13,703 bases of DNA from Spirogloea muscicola (Eukaryota > Streptophyta > Zygnematophyceae > Spirogloeales > Spirogloeaceae), in assembly GCA_009602725.1 (NCBI GenBank), contig WELB01000195.1, forward strand, positions 179,557 to 193,259. The letters run 5' to 3'. The notes under the pieces were generated by a model. It ran no database searches. It saw nothing but the letters and a program-made list of their open reading frames with translations, and was not told the DNA's origin. Below are positions 1-10,200 of this stretch, in pieces (position 1 is the first letter of the stretch; every line of letters begins with the position of its first letter). Position numbers and translations under genes: made by a program.

Positions 1-143
<143 letters not shown>

Positions 144-605
144 AATGTAAATATGGAGATGCAAGGTGAAGCAGCTTTTTCTAGGCTCTCTCTTCCAAGT
201 CGCAGAGGAGTCGGGGTGCAACGAGAGGAGTGGGATGTGGGCGCGGAGCGCATGCTGAAGGCGCGCCCTGGTGCCATGGAGCGCCTCCTGACGCCACGCA
301 ACGTGGGCATGGTGGCCGCCGGGTGTGCAGTGCGAGGACCAACTTGCAGCCGGCGCCATGGCTGAGCTCTGACGCCGCCCCATCTAACGCGGGCAACCGC
401 CTGCGCAGACTGGCTGTGGCGAGCCTCACTGGGTACAACATCCACCGGTCCATCCGGGCAAAACGACGCGCCGCCGTCGGACGAGCAGGTGGCGGCGCTG
501 CTCGCGCACGTCGACTCTGCGCGCGATGGCCAGGCGCGCGCCATCGTCGAAGGCGGCCGCCCACGTGCTGGCAGCTTCGGAGTTGACGCCGGCCGGTGAT
601 CAGCC
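144..605. other. GC-rich leader upstream of the phosphoesterase, no certain gene
   Basis: This stretch would hold the promoter and 5' leader of the gene starting at 606. It contains several short ATG-started frames. Frame 3 is open from 366 to 596, is closed by TGA at 597-599, and the ATG at 606 follows in the same frame. A longer phosphoesterase N-terminus is therefore excluded unless that stop is spliced out, read through or an error. Two pieces read like protein and are listed separately as a weak candidate gene. Confidence 0.5.
252..599 (+). CDS. Weak candidate: small membrane-type protein, possibly broken or mis-spliced
   Basis: I do not recognise this as a family. From the ATG at 252 a short frame reads MLKARPGAMERLL and continues to MVAAG. 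If the 86 bases 323-408 (gt...ag) are an intron, the next exon continues LAVASLTGYNIHRSI, giving one hydrophobic membrane-like segment. A different frame from about 462 reads DAPPSDEQVAALLAH and runs to the TGA at 597-599, with a protein-like mix of residues. Joining these two parts needs a one-base shift at the A run 460-463. Against the model: the proposed intron is shorter than every other intron in the window (130 or more), and the stop lies only six bases before the phosphoesterase ATG. The stretch may simply be leader sequence with upstream reading frames. Confidence 0.15.
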
Positions 606-2818
606 ATGGCCGCTGCCGACCCAGAAGCCCGCTGCTGTGGCGATGGTGGCGGCAGGGGAGGCGGCGGCAGCACCGTTGTAGTGGGCCTGATCTCCGACAC
701 GCATGGCGTTCTGCGGGAGGCCGCCGCCGATCACCTGCAGAGAGCCACGGCCCTTGTCCTCCACGCAGGTTTCTGCTTAGACTTTCAATGTCTACACGGA
801 TGCTTACGTTTTCCCTGTGCAAGCTCAACTCTTGTTTGTGTGCAATTTAATCAGCCTGATCCTGTCACAGGACACAGATCCTAAGACACGTATACTCGCA
901 TACTGAAACCCATGCAAAGCAAACCTGGTTTGGTTGCGCTGGCCACCAAGTAGTCACCGAAGCCAACAAGCCGTCAAGAGCGACCTGCTTCGCATGCCTG
1001 CCACCGACTCGACATTGCACTGGCAGCAGCTTGGCGCGCTTCTGGGCTACTGGCTGGATCTGCGGATCCATCAGCCAGTGGTTATGCTTGGTTCGCTTGC
1101 AGCAGCGTAGGGCTGAGCCTCCCCTGTTGTTGCCACCTCCTTGCGCACCGGTGAGCGCAGGGGATGTTGGTGACGTGCGGCTGCGGAGCCGGGCCACGGC
1201 GGCGCAGGTGCTTGGCGAGCTGCGTCGGCTGACAGGCAATGAGGTCGTGGCTGTCGCCGGCAACACCAACTCCCTGCATCTGTGAGGGCGACAGACGTGC
1301 CCACTGCTGCTGCACCGCTGCAGGATGCCATTGTGCACTCTGTCTTGCAAGTCAGGAGTCTGAAATTTCATACTTGAGGTGTGAACATCAAGCGATTGAA
1401 AGTTGCAGCCCTCGTCCTGCAACTGTGGTGTCCCGCTGGTACAAGCTCTGCACTTGTAGGCAAGCCCACATCTCTGAGGGCCACCAGCTCGCAAACCTGC
1501 GGCCCATAATCTGATGCCAGCATGGAGCTGCGCAACACCTGCGCAGTACCCCGCACCTGCCGCAGTTCCTTGTGGTGACGGTCGCCTGCCGGAAGATCCT
1601 TCTCCTGTGAGCCGCTTGCTCTTATCAGCATGACATTTGGTCACGGCATCCTCAATGTTCTTCTGAGTTGACTCAATCTCGTCTTGAGTCAAGGACAGAG
1701 TACGGAGTTCAATGTCAGATTTCACCGTCAAGGGTCCCTCCAAAAGCATGATAAGGGCCTGCTCTGTTGGCGGTTGGGAGGCCGCTTTTGGCCTGGTCTG
1801 TCAAGGATCTCAAAAAGGCCCCAAGGCGTGAAGCCAATTGCGCCATTTGTTGGTCTGGCGTGCTAGTCTCGCTCCTCACAAAGTTCAGTGGCCTTGTTCG
1901 TTAGAGCAGGCATGTTTGCGGGTTCCCCCCGAAGCACGATGCAAGTGCGGGCCGCCTGATCAAAGACTTCTCGCCAGATATTGTGGTCTTTGGCCACTCG
2001 CATGTGCCTGGCGCACACGTCCACGAGCAAGTGCTGTATGTGAATCGTAAGCAGCCTGTACCCTGCAACACTTGGGCGAGCACAGAGTGGGCCCCTGTGT
2101 TCTGTGCGCTGCTGGGCTAGCTCCTCCCAGCAGTTTCCATAGCACAACTTTGCTCGTGTCTTGCTGTTTGCGCCATCCGGCCCCTCCCGACTTTGTGCTT
2201 TCTTTTGGGCTGGCCTCTCACAGCCAGCAGTCAATTTGGAAGCGCTTTCTCTTTGCTAAATCGTCAATGAGTTTTCCTTCTGTATGTGACACTCAATCAT
2301 CTGGATTTAGAACTACTTTCCTCAACCCCACTTCTGTGCTTGCAAGGAAAAGCCAAAGGCTCATCTGCTGAAGCTGGCATCTTGTGGCAGCTGGAAGTGC
2401 AGGGCCCCGTCGTTTCAAGCTGCCCTTGACAGTTGCGCTGCTTAGCCTCCTCCCATGCGGCAGGGCGAGGGTGGAGTTCCACTCGTGCCTAAAGCCTGGC
2501 GAAGCCCAGAGCTGTGCCCACACAGTTCCAGAGGCTTTGGAGGCCGAGTGGCGCGCAAATGACGGGTTCATTGTGTGTAGAATTGCCCAGACCAGTACCG
2601 GAGGTGCAAGTACTTGTGCATGGCATAAAGTGACCCCGAGTGGGCTCTGCATCAGCTGCGAAGATGGCAGAAACAAGACTGCAAGAAAAGGAAGCGAGCT
2701 CCTTGATACTGCAACCGATTATCTTGTCCAGCCCATCAGCTGCGAGATTCTTAAGGATCTCCTTGTAATTCTGGTCTGCACAAGCGTGCATGCTACAAAG
2801 AAATTTGCGTCTGGCTAG
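606..2818 (+). CDS. Metallophosphoesterase, YfcE/MJ0936-like (five exons)
   Basis: This is a calcineurin-like phosphoesterase that hydrolyses phosphoesters with a two-metal centre; its substrate is unknown. Exons are 606-768, 1161-1281, 1547-1606, 1910-2046 and 2391-2818, joined by GT-AG introns with matching phases (909 bases, 302 residues). The ATG at 606 sits in a good context (cagccatggc) and has an in-frame stop just upstream. Family motifs in order are ISDTHG (D31, H33), HAGDVGD (D56), GNTN (N89), LLLHVCGF (H116), FGHSH (H144, H146) and the closing NPGSAGPRRFKLP (160-172). These are the seven ligand positions known from MJ0936. The first 22 residues are Gly/Cys-rich, with no clear transit peptide. 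The family normally ends soon after the last motif, at about 160-195 residues. Here the frame stays open for about 107 more residues, so the 3' end of the model is the least certain part. Confidence 0.87.
769..1160 (+). other. Phosphoesterase intron 1
   Basis: This 392-base GT-AG intron splits the codon for G55, between HAG and DVGD, in phase 1. I see no gene, RNA or repeat in it. Frames that are open here on either strand do not resemble any family. Confidence 0.8.
1282..1546 (+). other. Phosphoesterase intron 2
   Basis: The donor is gtgagg and the acceptor is gcgcag. The phase is 2. The short exon that follows (1547-1606) carries the LPQFLVVTV strand that the family has between the GN motif and the next ligand histidine. 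The donor after that exon is gtgagc. Confidence 0.75.
1607..1909 (+). other. Phosphoesterase intron 3
   Basis: This 303-base intron runs from gtgagc to gagcag and splits the codon before H116 in phase 2. On the opposite strand it contains a coil-like open stretch, described as a finding. No RNA gene is seen. Confidence 0.75.
2047..2390 (+). other. Phosphoesterase intron 4
   Basis: This 344-base intron has donor gtaagc and acceptor ggcag. It splits the proline codon of the NPGSAGP motif (c|ct), and that perfect join is strong support for the model. No other feature is seen inside. Confidence 0.85.
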
Positions 2819-3345
2819 CCAACTCTTGCGTGACTAAGCTGGTGCTATGCCAATCAACACTGTCAATGGAAGCAAATGCGGCGAATATGGTGCTGGTCAC
2901 TGTAAACAGCATTACGGCACCCACTATCTTCCGAATGGTAAAAGTTGTCAAGTCTTGCGGTGCCCTCAGAAGCTGCCTAAGTCTAGCACGTAGAACTTGG
3001 TTTTGACATCTGGATGAGGTTTAGCTAAGCCTAAGCCAGCCTACAGCTACAAAAGCGCTGTCATTGCGTCATGATAAAAAGTGCCCCCAGTAGTGGGACC
3101 AAGATGCTCTTACCTGCCCACAATCTGATGCGGGCCTGCTACACCACCTCAGTGGAGCTCTACTGAAGAGCCACTCGCAGTGACCGGCCCATCTTACCTT
3201 GCAACTTAGATCTATCACTCGTGGTGCAGTCAGGTAGCAGGGCACGTGGGCAAGGTCCTGCCAATAGTGATCAATCATCTCTCACTAATTCAAGTGTTAA
3301 GTTAAGTCACCATCTGGAGATGCCCACATCACACTAAGTGTCAGC
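2819..3345. other. Intergenic gap between convergent genes
   Basis: These 527 bases separate the two stop codons and must hold both 3' UTRs. Apart from the TGTAA at 2901-2905 I see no gene, RNA or repeat. On the minus strand no TGTAA or AATAAA was found downstream of the CLU stop, so CLU's poly(A) site cannot be placed. Confidence 0.7.
2901..2905 (+). terminator. Possible TGTAA polyadenylation signal
   Basis: TGTAA is the common poly(A) signal of green algae. This copy lies 82 bases after the phosphoesterase stop. A second copy at 2764-2768 lies inside the last exon and could instead be the real signal if that exon ends earlier. A five-base motif is weak evidence on its own. Confidence 0.35.
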
Positions 3346-4228
3346 CTATCTGGTCTCCTTCTTGGCCTTGGCCTTCTTCTTGTCCAAGTTCGCAAGGCCG
3401 CCGCCAAGACCCAACGGCGCCGCCGTTACTGCCGCCGCCGCCGGGCTCCTGTCTCCGCTACTTCCGCCATCCTTCTTCTCCTTGGCAGCACTAGCAGGGC
3501 TCTTGCCAGCGATCTTCCCGGCGCTTGCAGGGCCCAGTGGGATGGCGCTGGCCACGCCCGATGCCAGGCTGGGCCGCGCCACAGCTGGCCCCGTGGCTGA
3601 CGACGCTGACGCCGCCTGCGCCCTGGCCGCCGCCGCCGCCGTCACGGATGATGACTTCGATGCTGCCGGCCCGGCGGAGTTCGCCCCAAGGCTGTTCAGG
3701 AGGCTCAGGAGCTCGTCGTACTTCATGCCGCCAGCCTCGCCGGCCGCACCATCGCGGGGACCAATGCCAGAGGCTTCGCTGCCCTTCCGGTCATTCAGCT
3801 TCTTCCGGGCCTCTGCAGCGGCGTGCCGCCCACGCTCGTCGTGGCCCCGCCCACGGCCACTGGGGATGGGCGACGACTGGTTGGGTGGCACTGGCGCAGC
3901 ACCACCCACGCCTACGGGCACCTCGCCCCGCAGGAAGCGCTCGACGGCGGCGCGCGTGATGCCATCCCGCCCAGAGCCCGACCATCTTGCCGCTGCTTGC
4001 ATCGCAGCCATCAGGTCCTCTTTGTTCTGAGATCCCACAAGTCAAAGTTCACAGCTGAGAAACATAGGCCCTAACTTAGTGAAGATATTTGCCGAGTTAA
4101 AGTGACACACTACAAAGCAAGAGCTGCTATCTCTAAAGCTGATCTTGATTGAAGTTCACCTTGATGGACTCTGCAAACGAGGCCGCTGCTTGTTGTGTCA
4201 TAAGCCCTCGCTGCTTTTCTACCTGGGC
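3346..4228 (-). other. CLU: CLU exons 26-27: C-terminal tail
   Basis: Exon 26 (23 residues, AQVEKQRGLMTQQ...) and the start of exon 27 (EDLMAAMQAAARWSGSG) match the helical segment after the TPRs in animal and plant CLU. The rest of exon 27 is Ala/Ser/Gly-rich with an AAAEARKKL helix and a KYDELLSLLNSLG segment. The protein ends PLGLGGGLANLDKKKAKAKK plus three residues, like the Lys-rich end of plant FRIENDLY. The stop is TAG at 3346-3348. Exon 27 is the largest exon, 681 bases without an intron. Confidence 0.92.
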
Positions 4229-7200
4229 CTGCCAAGAGAAAATAGGAGACTTTCATTAACAGGAGCGAATTAAGGCCTAATCTCTCTTCCAAATACCAAC
4301 GACCATGATCAGTGCATTACTGACAGTGCAAGGATTGGCAAACCCCCGCCAGGACAGCAAACCTGCTTCTCGCGGTGAGTAAACGTCCGAACCCAGGTCG
4401 CAGAGTCCAGCGTGCGCGGATCCTTCTCTCCGAGGTGCTTCAGAAAGATGCTGTGCGCGCTCTTCTCATGCTGAGAGGCATCAAGGTATCATGTTCATGC
4501 TGTCAGCATTTGATTGACAGCAATATGTAGTGTACGATCCTGGCTTCACACTGCTGCCTCTTCAAGGCTGCACGCGGCTGCAGTTGCACAAAACTATAGA
4601 CTGCGCTGCTCACCTGGACGGAGAGCTTGTAAGCCCCAATAGCACTGAAGGCGATGGCGAGCGCATGATAGCACATGGCTGTCTGATTGTGCTCAGGACC
4701 CAACAATTTCTCATTACGTTTCAGCGCCTCCTGCAAGTACCTGAGTGTGATGCTCATCTTGCCAGTGTCCTGCAGGGACCAATGCGCCAGAAAACGCGTC
4801 AAGTACACAGAGTGACTACAGAACCAGTGCAAGAACAACACTATCTTCAAATCAACAACACTTGTTCCTTGAAGATCTAAAAGGAGGGTGGCCACAGACA
4901 GTGCACAGGCATGGTACTTTGCGAGGAAACGCAATTGCGGTCCGTTACAGAGTGCTAAATTACAAGCAGTGCAAGCACAGACCTGATACATCATTGCAAG
5001 GTTGATGAATGTGGCTGCAACATCAGGGTGATTTGGTCCACAGGTCACACCCAGTAGCTGCAACGTGCGCGACATGTGCCGCAAGGCCAGCTCTGTCTGG
5101 CCCAGCCCATGGTAGAAGAGAGCCATGTTGCCGTAGCTGCTCCACGAGGGGTGAGCGCCAGTGACACAGAGAGCTTGACAAACGATCAGGTCACTAGTAC
5201 AATCACTGCAGCGAATGCTGAAAATCATCATCAGTGTGCAAAGATGGATTGCAGAAGCAGACAATGTGGAGGGCTTCCGCCTGGCAGTGTATCCTCTTGC
5301 AAACCTGTGGGCTGTGTCTGGGTGGTCTAGACTGAGGCAGCGCTCATTGATGATCAACTCTCTCTGCTGGTTCTGGATCGCAGCCTGCAGCTCGCCTGCA
5401 TGGTACAGCACCATCGCCAAGAAGCTACAAAGTGCAGAAGAGGAAGAGCGTCGTCATCGTCAGAGACAAAGCTTGAGCACTTCAAGTATTGCCAAATGTT
5501 TTAGCAATCTCAATGTGCAGATTGAGTAGCGTGCTGAATCTCCCGCCTAAAGCCAGACCCACACAAATTAATGTTCATGCAAAATGCTTCCCTCACCGAT
5601 AGCAATTTCCAACCTCTCTGTGCAGCGGACCGAACACCTGGCCAGCACAAAAGTATCTCTTACTTCGTATCAGGCACATTCTGCTGGAATATGTTGTGAG
5701 GATCAGCTATCAAGATGACCATGGGCCAAGCCATGTGAGCAGCAGCTGGACATTGCTGGACAGACAATGTGCAGCCAGTATGCAAGCTTCCTATGGACAG
5801 GGCTCACCAAGCATGACCAGTACCTGTGTGAGGATATTGTTGGCCTCTGAAAAGAGCTCGTATGCCTTGTTCAAGTTGCTCTGCTCAAGAATATGTTAAG
5901 GGAGTCAGTGCAAGCACATCCTCACAATGGTCTGAAGTAGCACTGACCATGACACTCTTGCCATACGGAAGAGTGCAATTTGTCCAGATTGGTGCATTTT
6001 GCCAGCAGTACAATCGAGGGCAGCAACAGTGGTAAGTAGAGGAGCTGCTCTGATTAGCTGAATCTGCAAGTACCTCGTTGAGGCACTTGCGGCCCTGCTC
6101 AACCAACTGGCGGGCATCCTTGCACACGGGGATGGCGTGCTTGACAGTCGGCTGCAAGTCCTGTATGTCAGACAACGCCAATGGATCTTCCTTGGAGAAG
6201 TCGTAGTCACGAGCTGCCACGGTCACGCCCAGCTGCACACAGTTGCACAGAACACAGTCCAGTTTATGTTACATCCAGAGAGATGCAGCGTGCCTGTGCC
6301 TCTGGTAGGACTGTCGTTGCATATCAGCAGTAGCAGATGTGTTTCCCTTCATATGCAAGACTGATGACAGCCAGTCTTCCATCCTTGCAGTGGATGGAGT
6401 GAAAATGGCCTCTTGTTGTCATGACACTTTTGTTAATGTACTGGCAAATTTGGCATGCCCTCCTGTGACTATGACGAGGGCCCGTCACAGGTCCTTCTAT
6501 GCAAGGCAATCCTCATCCTAGCCATGAGCAGTAACTTGCAGTTTGTGTGGCCAACCTTTTGGCAGAGGTTTCGGAGGGTCAGCAGTTTCCTCAACGAGCC
6601 ATGAACATCCTCGCCAAGTGTGTACTGCACAGCAACAGCAGCAAAAGCACCACCATCAAGCTCTGCCTAACTGGCAAAGCGCAGAGCTCTGTCCCTGTCA
6701 GCTCCTCGTTGCATGGGCCATTTGCACTGTTCTTGTCGAGTGTCCAACGTGTTGCGAGCCCTTAATCCCTCGCAAGAATCCTGTTTTCATAGGCAACGTG
6801 ACGCCTGCTCTGCTAGGAACGTACTGCTGCAGCGAACCTGCTCTTGAAACCTCTACAACCCAAGTGAAGCCGAGGTCACAGGTCACACAGTACCTTGTAC
6901 TTGTGACGGACTGCTTCCCGAATGTCTCCCCACACCATGTCAGCAGTTATACGCGTGTATCCAGGCCTAGAATCTGCCTCTGGCGCTGCCGTCTCGCTGG
7001 AACTGCTGGCGGGAGGTGCTGCAGTGGCGTCAACCTCTCCTGCCTCCTGTACAGCAAAGTCATGAAAACATCGGATTCCAGGGGCCTTAGCTACAGTAGA
7101 TCAGGGTCTCAACTGTCTCCGCATGATTAGACAGGGCTAAGGCACTAGCCTTGTTTGTAACAGACGGCACAGGAGTCGACGGACACATACAAATGCTGGA

Positions 7201-10200
7201 CAGTGTAGTAGAAGAAAGGCACTGCCCATAACTACAGTATCCTGTTGGTTGGGTGATACTGAAGAAGAAAAGGGTTTGCATGGCGAACCATCCTAATCCT
7301 AATCATCGAGGAAATTCTTATACAATGTGAGGATGGCAAAGGAGGTCAATGCTGAAGTGCTACCTCAGCAGGTTTGCTCTCTTGATCTGAAGTCTCTATC
7401 AAGCTGGGCGGCAACTCTGCGGCCACTCTTTCAGGCTCCCCACTGGCTGCTACCTTGGCCAGTGGTTGTGCACCTAACAAGCAGTTGATGAAGTGGGCAA
7501 TGGCTCCTCCCACATCATGATCAAGTGTCTCGCGCAGCACAGCCTGGGCATGCTCCAGTCAGCAGTGAGAACGGACCTTCCAGCTTCCTCTATTGGACGA
7601 GATGTCCAAGACCAACTTCGGAGTTTTTATCAGAGACTTGATCAGAGACTTGACGCATGCAAAGCATAGCATGTCAAGTATCCAATTATTTGTCTCAACC
7701 ACGTATACGCAACCTGCCAGGATCAAGCAGCTGACAATCATGTGACAAGAGACAAGGGTAAGAAGGACTCATCACCTTCAGGACCTTCTTAGCAGATCTC
7801 ACAATCATCTCCTCGATGCAGAGCTGATATATGTGCGGAAGCTCCTTGGTGAGGCTTGTTAACTACACACAGCACAAGTGCTTTATTAATAAGGGCTCAA
7901 TTGTGGCTTGCTGAAGCTCTATCTCAGGATTATATAGCAAGTGCTTTTGTGAGCACACTGGAACTCCTAACAAGTGAAGATTTGAGGCACCTTCAAGCAA
8001 CCCAAGAATCATCAAGCAGACACAGTGCTCAATAAGCTGCGTGATGACAGGACAGTTTGATACCCTTCCAAGGTACCGCATGTTCACGCCTTTGCCTTGA
8101 AGAGCCTCAGACAGAGTCTGACCGTCCATTGGGGATAAATCCACAGCTGTGAAGTCCTTGACTAATCTCGGGAGCACAGTATCCACCAGATATGTGCCAG
8201 CTTTTCTCACAAGTTCTTCATCAGTTGCAATCTCCTGCAAAGTAGTCATGATGCATGGAGCCTTTTAGACTTCAGCATCACTGACAGCAAGCCCCCACCT
8301 AGAAAATTCCTACAAATCCAGAAAGGAGTGCTGAGTCAAACACCGTGGCTCCTTGTTGTTGCAGCATAGATCAGCTAACATCTGAATAGGATGCAGGCCA
8401 ATGCCAACCTCAGGGCTGCCAGCTAGCTTGAAGCTGGTGAAGACGTTGGGGTTCAAGAGGACGGCAGCTGGGGCGCCTGCATTGCCAGCAGCCTCCATGT
8501 CAACTGCTGCACCGTCTGCTTTTTCTTCACCAGCGTCTTCCTTGGACTCCTTATCAGCTGGCTCTCTTTCTGACATCTCAAGGGTTACCGGCTTCAGAAT
8601 GCTGGTAACTTTGCTCTTATCCAGGTGTTGAGGATCTTGACCTTCTTCCACCTTACTGACAGCAGCCTCCTCAGCCTGCGTGCACAAAAACATGCCTTCC
8701 TGTGATGAATGTGTATCTGCACGTGACTCATACAGCCCCTGTATGAAGGGCTTGCCAAAAACCTGTGCTGTTGGCCAGCATCACTGTTGTCATGGAGAAG
8801 CCAACAGAAGCTCACGCCTCTAACAACGAAACCGAGCACCGAGCAGTGTGCACTTGATGTTGTATTTCCACGCACAGTAGGTACCTTGCAGAATGCTGAC
8901 ACGAGCTCGGGTCGAAGAATGTATCTCTGAGCAGACAGCCCATCCTCCAGATAGTTGGCGTCCCTTGGAGTCGCCCGCATCAAGTCGAGAATGTAGCGGC
9001 GGTCATCAGCGCCCTCGATACCTTTGCATTCTGCGGGTGCGCACAGTAGGACCACACCTCCCTTTCCATCCTCCACTCTATGCTCCTTGATGTGCAGCAC
9101 GCGGCCTGCCTCTAATAGCTGTGAAGCAAGCAATTCAAGAAAATATTGGAAAATGAATACATATTATTCCCAACTCAGAGTCAGCTGAGTCAAGAAAAGA
9201 CTTTGCCAGCGCAGTGCACTAGAAACAAGTTTGTTCATACCCACATATAAGCCATGCCAGATGATCTCACAAATAGCACAAATGTTGTGCCACTCTTACT
9301 GCATCATGAAACTTCTCATTCCAGTTGATCTTCTTCCCATTCTCCACAGAGCCGTACAAGAGGCTGGCAGTCTTGTCGCCATACAGGATGCCAGGGATGA
9401 TGCTCTGCGCAATCACTCGGTGGCCACGATAGTCCACCAAAGCCATCGCCAGCGTGTGCAGCCCCTTGACATTGGCCTCATTCAGCGCCCGCGTTCCTCG
9501 CAGGTCGTTGTTGGCTGATGCATATGTGGCCTGCTCCGCTGTTTCCGCAGCCTGGGAGGCATCTTGAGCCGCCTCCTCGCCCACCTTACCTTCTTCAGCA
9601 GAGGGCTTGTCTCCTGCATCAGCGCCTTTGCTATCCACAACTTCATCTTCCACACGAACCTGCTCACTCTGCACTGCGTCGTCCGATACAACTGTTGCTG
9701 GCTGGTCCCCTGTCTCATCTGCACTTGTATCAGCTGAGTCATTGCCTGAGGTCGCCTGTACAGTCTCCTCCTGAACCTCTTTCTGAACAGAGCTGCCAGA
9801 GCCGGCTGGCTCCGCGTCCGCTGAGGTGGGGCTGCCCTTGGGGTTCAGGCCCTGCTGCTTCTGCTGCTGCTCGAGAATCTCCTGCTCCCTCAGCTGCTGC
9901 AGCACCAGAAAGTCGCCGTCCACTGCAAAGCTGTAGAATATGTTGTTGTGCACGTACCTGCACGCATTGCAAGAATGAAGCTGAGATCTCTTTCTATTGA
10001 ATATTGTTAGTAGTGGCCAGATCCGAGCACTTGAGTCTCATACCCCTGAATCCAATACCCTTATTGGATTCACTGATGTAGCAAAAGGATGTAGCAAAAC
10101 GAGATTATGACATGGCAAGAGCGTCAAAGAAGAAGCATAGCAGGTAGAGGACAGGAGCTGGCTTACATGTGGAAGCGGTCAGGGTCGGCAGGGTTGATGG

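Larger units (their letters stand above)
6074..8234 (-). other. CLU: CLU exons 14-19: central (eIF3-p135-like) region
   Basis: Residues 890-1162 cover the block once named after eIF3 p135/TIF31. It contains YLVDTVLPRL, SPMDGQTLSEALQGKGVNMR, RYLGRL, PHIYQLCIEEMIVRSAKKVL, HDVGGAIAHFINCLLG, MVWGDIREAV, LLTLRNLCQK, LGVTVAARDYDF and VKHAIPVCKDARQLVEQG. Exon 16's end and exon 17's start form a low-complexity linker. All six exons begin and end in phase 0. Confidence 0.93.

Noticed and set aside
181-828. Minus-strand 215-residue frame across the leader and phosphoesterase exon 1
   Set aside because: It is Arg-rich, has no motifs, and overlaps the exon carrying the ISDTHG motif in the true frame.
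865-1749. Minus-strand 294-residue frame as a real gene
   Set aside because: It runs antisense across two phosphoesterase exons, and most of it lacks protein-like character. Only the coil-like part near 1640-1800 was kept as a low-interest finding.
1281-1910. Direct splice of phosphoesterase exon 2 to the exon at 1910
   Set aside because: The phases also fit, but the family's LP..LVV strand before the ligand histidine would be lost. The 60-base exon 1547-1606 supplies it with good splice sites and a matching phase.
3338-4030. A 230-residue open frame on the plus strand, antisense to CLU exon 27
   Set aside because: It mirrors the real exon almost base for base and arises from its GC-rich Ala/Gly/Ser codons. 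It shows no family resemblance, while the minus frame has the conserved CLU C-terminus.
5137-5240. Possible intronic C/D snoRNA (ATGATGA on the minus strand near 5225-5231)
   Set aside because: A CTGA occurs only about 38 bases downstream, and no terminal stem pairs around the boxes, so the minimum snoRNA layout is not met.
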